From positions 4,119,001 through 4,183,000 of the forward strand of contig NZ_CP107996.1 in NCBI RefSeq assembly GCF_036088315.1: 64,000 nt of DNA. Direction: 5' to 3'. Position numbers and translations under genes: made by a program. The notes under the pieces were generated by a model that was given only the letters and a program-made list of their open reading frames with translations, was not told the DNA's origin and did no database searches. Shown in pieces: positions 60,876 through 64,000 of this stretch. How positions within the stretch are numbered: the stretch's first letter is position 1; every line of letters starts with the position of its first letter. Origin of the DNA: Streptomyces sp. NBC_00344 (GTDB taxonomy: Bacteria; Actinomycetota; Actinomycetes; Streptomycetales; Streptomycetaceae).

Positions 60876-62972
60876 TCACCGGGTCCGCTGTCCTGCGGTA
60901 CGGCGGCGGCCTGCGGCAACGGTCACCGCGGCCAGCGCGAGGAGGCCGAGGACGATCCATCCCCCCACCGCCGCGAACACCTCCCGGCCCACCCAGCCGG
61001 CCACCCCCGCCGTCCACATCACCACGGCGGTGACCCGCCAGTGCGTGCCGGGCGATCGCAGCGTGACGGCGAGCAGCCCCAGACAGAGCAGTTGGAGGGC
61101 GACGGGCAGGGCGCGAAGCACCACATCGCGGCTGCCAGGACCCGCTGTACCGGACAGGAACGCCGGTGCGCCGTGCCAGGGCGCCGACACGGGGTGCGCA
61201 GCGGGACCGTGGAACCAGGACGCGGTGTGCAGCGCGGTCAGGGTGGTCAGGAGCACCGGGACCAGGAGCGCGGGGCGGGGGTGCCGGAGACAGAGCGCCG
61301 TGCCGTAGACCACGGTCAGCAGCGTCACGGCGATCACGGTGAGGGGCGGGAGCACGTCGAGCGGGGGCGGGCCCGACGGACGGTGGCGGCCCGCCCCCGC
61401 CCATGGGGTGAGAGGTACCCAGAACAGTCCAGCGGCCAGACCGGAAAGCAGCCACAGGACGTCCGTCAGTGGCGAGTCGGGTGTCCCGCCGGAGCCGGAG
61501 CCGGAGCGCTGCCGCCCCCGTGCCGGCCCCCCGGCCCGCCGGGAGCCGGGCCCGCCGTCGTCGTGCGGGGCCGCGGCCCGGGCCCAGCTCGTGCCGTAGC
61601 GGTCGGGCCCCACGGACCGGCGGGCCGGACGGGCGCGGGTGCCGGAGAGGGCGGCCCGCAGTCCGAAGCCGCATCCCAGGGCGGTCAGTGACATGCTCAC
61701 CAGGACGGCCCAGCCGGCCCCGTCGATGCCCATGGGGCCGAGCAGTACTGCCGAACTGCCCAGCACCGCGGTGCACATGGCGCCCTGGACGACGGCGAGC
61801 GCGCCGGTTCGGCCCTGTACCCGCAGTACCCCGATGTACAGCTCGACGACCACGCGCGGCAGCGCCGCCGCCGCGAGCAGCCGCAGCACCGTGGTGCCGT
61901 GGGCGGCGTAGTGGTCACCGAAGGGCCGCAGGATCTGCGGCGCGAAGGCCACCAGAAGGGCCACCACGGGGACGAGCAGGAGGGTCATCCGGCGGAGCGC
62001 CCCGCGGACACCCTCCGTCAGCCGTCCGGGGGTGTGCGAGGCGTGCGCGGTGAGCGACGAGGCCATGTTGATGGCCATGTACTCCATGGTCCCGCCGACG
62101 GTGTAGGCGATGTAGAAGAAGCCGTTCTGGGCGGGCGGGAAGCGCACCGCGACCATCACGGGCAGCAGATTGATCATCGCCAGTGAGAACAGCGCGCCCA
62201 CCGAGTCGCCGGCGAGGAAGCGGCCGATCTCCCGCAGCCGCGGCGGTTCCCGGTCATGGTCGGCGGCGGCCTGACGGGGAATGAGCCTGCGGAAGACGAG
62301 CCAGCCGAGCGGCAGTACCGACAGCGCGATGGCCGCGGCCCAGGAGACGAAGATGCCCAGCACCGGGAGTGCCGCGGAGAACACCGCGAGCAGCAGCAGC
62401 TTGCCGGTCGAGAAGACCGCGTTGCCGACGGGCACCCAGAAGGCCCTGCGGAGCCCGGTCAGTACCCCGTCCTGCAGGGTCAGCAGCGCCCAGGCGGCAC
62501 AGGACGCGGTGAACAGAAGCCCGGCCCGGAGCGTGCCCAGCGGCGCGTACGCGGGCCCCCACCGGCCCAGCGTGAGCAGAAAGACACCGCAGCCCAGACA
62601 GACCACGACCGTGCTCGCCAGGTAGGCGCGCAGAACCAGCGGGGCGGTCGCCCGGCCCGCCCGGGGTACGTACCGGACCACCGCGCCGGTCATGGTGGTG
62701 GCGGTGACCGATGCCAGCAGGCGCATCGCGGCGATGGCGGCCGAACCCTGTCCGACGGCCTCCTCGGAGTAGTACCGGGCGGCGGCGAGCCAGAAGCCGA
62801 GGCCCAGCGCGGCGGAGACACCGGTGGAGAGCATCAGCGCATAGGCGTTGCGGAACATCGACGCGCTGCCGGCGGCCCCCGTCGGGTCCGGGGCCCGGTC
62901 CGCGGGGGCGAGCACGGCGGGCCCGGGGGCCCCGGCACCCCGGGGGGACGTGGCCCCGGCCGCCTCAGCCAC
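60876..62972 (-). CDS. Polysaccharide flippase-like membrane protein with C-terminal extension
   Basis: A 698-residue protein. The N-terminal 450 residues have about 12 helices in the Wzx/MATE-like (oligosaccharide flippase) arrangement, opening MFRNAYALMLSTGVSAALGLGFWLAAARYYS. A Gly/Arg-rich low-complexity linker (about 455-510) connects to a second membrane part (about 515-690) with five or six helices, unlike ordinary flippases. The GTG start at 62972 overlaps the aminotransferase gene by eight bases, so the two are coupled. It would move lipid-linked units across the membrane; the role of the extra membrane domain is unknown. Confidence 0.82.
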   Translation of the reverse strand: MAEAAGATSPRGAGAPGPAVLAPADRAPDPTGAAGSASMFRNAYALMLSTGVSAALGLGFWLAAARYYSEEAVGQGSAAIAAMRLLASVTATTMTGAVVRYVPRAGRATAPLVLRAYLASTVVVCLGCGVFLLTLGRWGPAYAPLGTLRAGLLFTASCAAWALLTLQDGVLTGLRRAFWVPVGNAVFSTGKLLLLAVFSAALPVLGIFVSWAAAIALSVLPLGWLVFRRLIPRQAAADHDREPPRLREIGRFLAGDSVGALFSLAMINLLPVMVAVRFPPAQNGFFYIAYTVGGTMEYMAINMASSLTAHASHTPGRLTEGVRGALRRMTLLLVPVVALLVAFAPQILRPFGDHYAAHGTTVLRLLAAAALPRVVVELYIGVLRVQGRTGALAVVQGAMCTAVLGSSAVLLGPMGIDGAGWAVLVSMSLTALGCGFGLRAALSGTRARPARRSVGPDRYGTSWARAAAPHDDGGPGSRRAGGPARGRQRSGSGSGGTPDSPLTDVLWLLSGLAAGLFWVPLTPWAGAGRHRPSGPPPLDVLPPLTVIAVTLLTVVYGTALCLRHPRPALLVPVLLTTLTALHTASWFHGPAAHPVSAPWHGAPAFLSGTAGPGSRDVVLRALPVALQLLCLGLLAVTLRSPGTHWRVTAVVMWTAGVAGWVGREVFAAVGGWIVLGLLALAAVTVAAGRRRTAGQRTR

Positions 62973-64000
62973 CGTCCGGGCACCCCCGGGCCGGCTCGGC
63001 GCCCAGCGCGGTGAGGACCGCTACGACCTCGGCGGCTCTCAGCGGATCGACGGGCAGGGCGTGACGGGCGAACCAGCGCGCCGGTGCCGGTGACGGCGAG
63101 GGGTCGGTGAAGGACTCGCCCGCGTAGTCGTCCAGCGGAGGGTCGTAGAGATAGCCGACGGTGATGCGGCGCCGTGCCAGCGCCGCGATGGCCGCGTCCC
63201 GGTCCTCGACCAGCAGCGGCACCCGGAACAGCGGTTGCAGCGGGCCGGGGCGCGCCCACCGGGTGGCGTACAGCATCTCGGTGCCCGCGCGGTGCGCGGC
63301 CAGCGTGCGGTCCAGACGGCGTGTCAGCCGCTCCACTCTGCGCAGCCGTTGGGTTCCGGGGGTCAGCCGGTAGTCGTGCATGTCGACCCGTACCCAGGGG
63401 TCGAAGCCGGTGAGTGAGGGGGCGGTGTCCATCGCCCGCTTCAGCTCGCCGGGTCTCAGCGGCATCCGGATCGACTCGCGCTCCTGCATCCCGAGCAGCC
63501 GCATCGTGGCGTGGGCGGCCGGGGTGAGACGCAGCCCGCGCACCACCGCCTCGGCGTACGGGCGTACCGCGTAGGCGGCTTCGGCGGCCGGTCTGCGCGG
63601 CGCGAGGAGCTCGTCCCGTGCTCGCGCCAGTTCACCGCGCACCGTCGGGTCGGCGACGGAGAGGACACCGCCCGTCCTGGCGTGCGGGTGTTTGGAGAGC
63701 GAGAAGACGGAGGCGTCTCCGAAGCTGCCCACCGGCCGGCCGCCCACCAGGCTGCCGACGGCATGCGCCGCGTCCTCCACCATCGGGATGCCCAGCTCGT
63801 CGCAGCGGGCACGGAGTTCCGGCGCGGGGTCGGGGTTCCCGTACAGATTGGTGGTCAGCACGGCGGACAGGCCGCCCCAGACCGCGTCGGGAACCGCCGC
63901 CGGGTCGATGGATCCGTCCTGTGCGCGCAGCGGCGCCTGCACCGGCCGCAGTCCGGCCGCCAGCACCACGAAGAAGATGACGTCGTCGTTGACGGGTGAC
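62965..64000 (-). CDS. DegT/DnrJ-family sugar aminotransferase, N-terminus outside window
   Basis: A PLP-dependent aminotransferase of the DegT/DnrJ/EryC1/StrS type that makes amino sugars on nucleotide carriers, or a related enzyme. At least 345 residues are visible. The PLP lysine is in SLSKHPHART, the VEDAAHAVGS motif holds the PLP-binding Asp, and LTTNLYGNP lies upstream. The frame stays open to base 64000 (continuing with NDDVIFFVVLAAG), so the N-terminus is missing. It shares an operon with the flippase. The C-terminal half is less conserved than in typical members, so the substrate is unclear. Confidence 0.88.
   Translation of the reverse strand, partial: SPVNDDVIFFVVLAAGLRPVQAPLRAQDGSIDPAAVPDAVWGGLSAVLTTNLYGNPDPAPELRARCDELGIPMVEDAAHAVGSLVGGRPVGSFGDASVFSLSKHPHARTGGVLSVADPTVRGELARARDELLAPRRPAAEAAYAVRPYAEAVVRGLRLTPAAHATMRLLGMQERESIRMPLRPGELKRAMDTAPSLTGFDPWVRVDMHDYRLTPGTQRLRRVERLTRRLDRTLAAHRAGTEMLYATRWARPGPLQPLFRVPLLVEDRDAAIAALARRRITVGYLYDPPLDDYAGESFTDPSPSPAPARWFARHALPVDPLRAAEVVAVLTALGAEPARGCPDGG

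Overview
The window is a stretch of a Streptomyces chromosome. The evidence is very high GC with strong GC3 bias, many GTG and TTG starts, resuscitation-promoting factors, the rare-leucine tRNA bldA, XRE/DUF397 pairs, roadblock genes, and a histidine-utilisation route that uses formimidoylglutamate deiminase. The gene content resembles the conserved core of Streptomyces genomes rather than a mobile island. I saw no insertion sequences, prophage genes or CRISPR arrays.

Layout. 1-2.4 kb: the start of a secreted GH16 glucanase with a promoter and operator, a YCII-like protein and a guanylate-kinase-like protein. 3-4.5 kb: anti-sigma-like ATPase, XRE/DUF5753 regulator and DUF397 protein. 4.7-8.2 kb: GtrA protein, SurA-like lipoprotein, MazG and a cytochrome P450. 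8.3-10.4 kb: two Rpf cell-wall hydrolases, the second behind a c-di-AMP (ydaO) riboswitch. 10.6-17.6 kb: enolase, an FtsB/DivIC-like protein, DUF501, exopolyphosphatase, type II NADH dehydrogenase behind a Rex-like site, and a cyclopropane-synthase-like methyltransferase. 17.7-21.8 kb: a MacB-type ABC exporter pair and then bldA, the tRNA-Leu(UAA). 21.9-33.4 kb: a FAD monooxygenase with its TetR repressor, Bax-inhibitor-1, thiolase, an SGNH hydrolase, cystathionine beta-synthase, an MmyB-type regulator with an SDR enzyme, and small conserved proteins.

33.5-43.8 kb is the most catabolic-looking part. One LacI-controlled operon holds an amidohydrolase, a thiol-dioxygenase-like cupin and an NCS1 permease. 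Next to it is a betaine-type ABC importer, divergent from a histidine-ammonia-lyase homologue that lacks the Ala-Ser-Gly cofactor motif; an RpiR regulator follows behind five 16-bp tandem repeats. I read this second locus as a candidate system for uptake and breakdown of a betaine-like aromatic or imidazole compound, possibly ergothioneine.

43.9-46.6 kb: a frameshifted membrane protein and a four-gene roadblock/LC7 operon without a GTPase. 46.8-53.7 kb: a group III PLP decarboxylase divergent from the hut operon (hutU, an M20 amidase, hutF, hutI); hutH is not here. 54-64 kb: two convergent exopolysaccharide-type operons (acetyltransferase-like protein, glycosyltransferase, polysaccharide deacetylase, large membrane proteins, a GH26-like hydrolase, a flippase and a DegT aminotransferase, the last cut by the window end).

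TTA codons, which need bldA, occur in frame in one roadblock gene and in two genes of the exopolysaccharide operon. The bldA tRNA in this window could therefore control translation of functions encoded 24-36 kb away.
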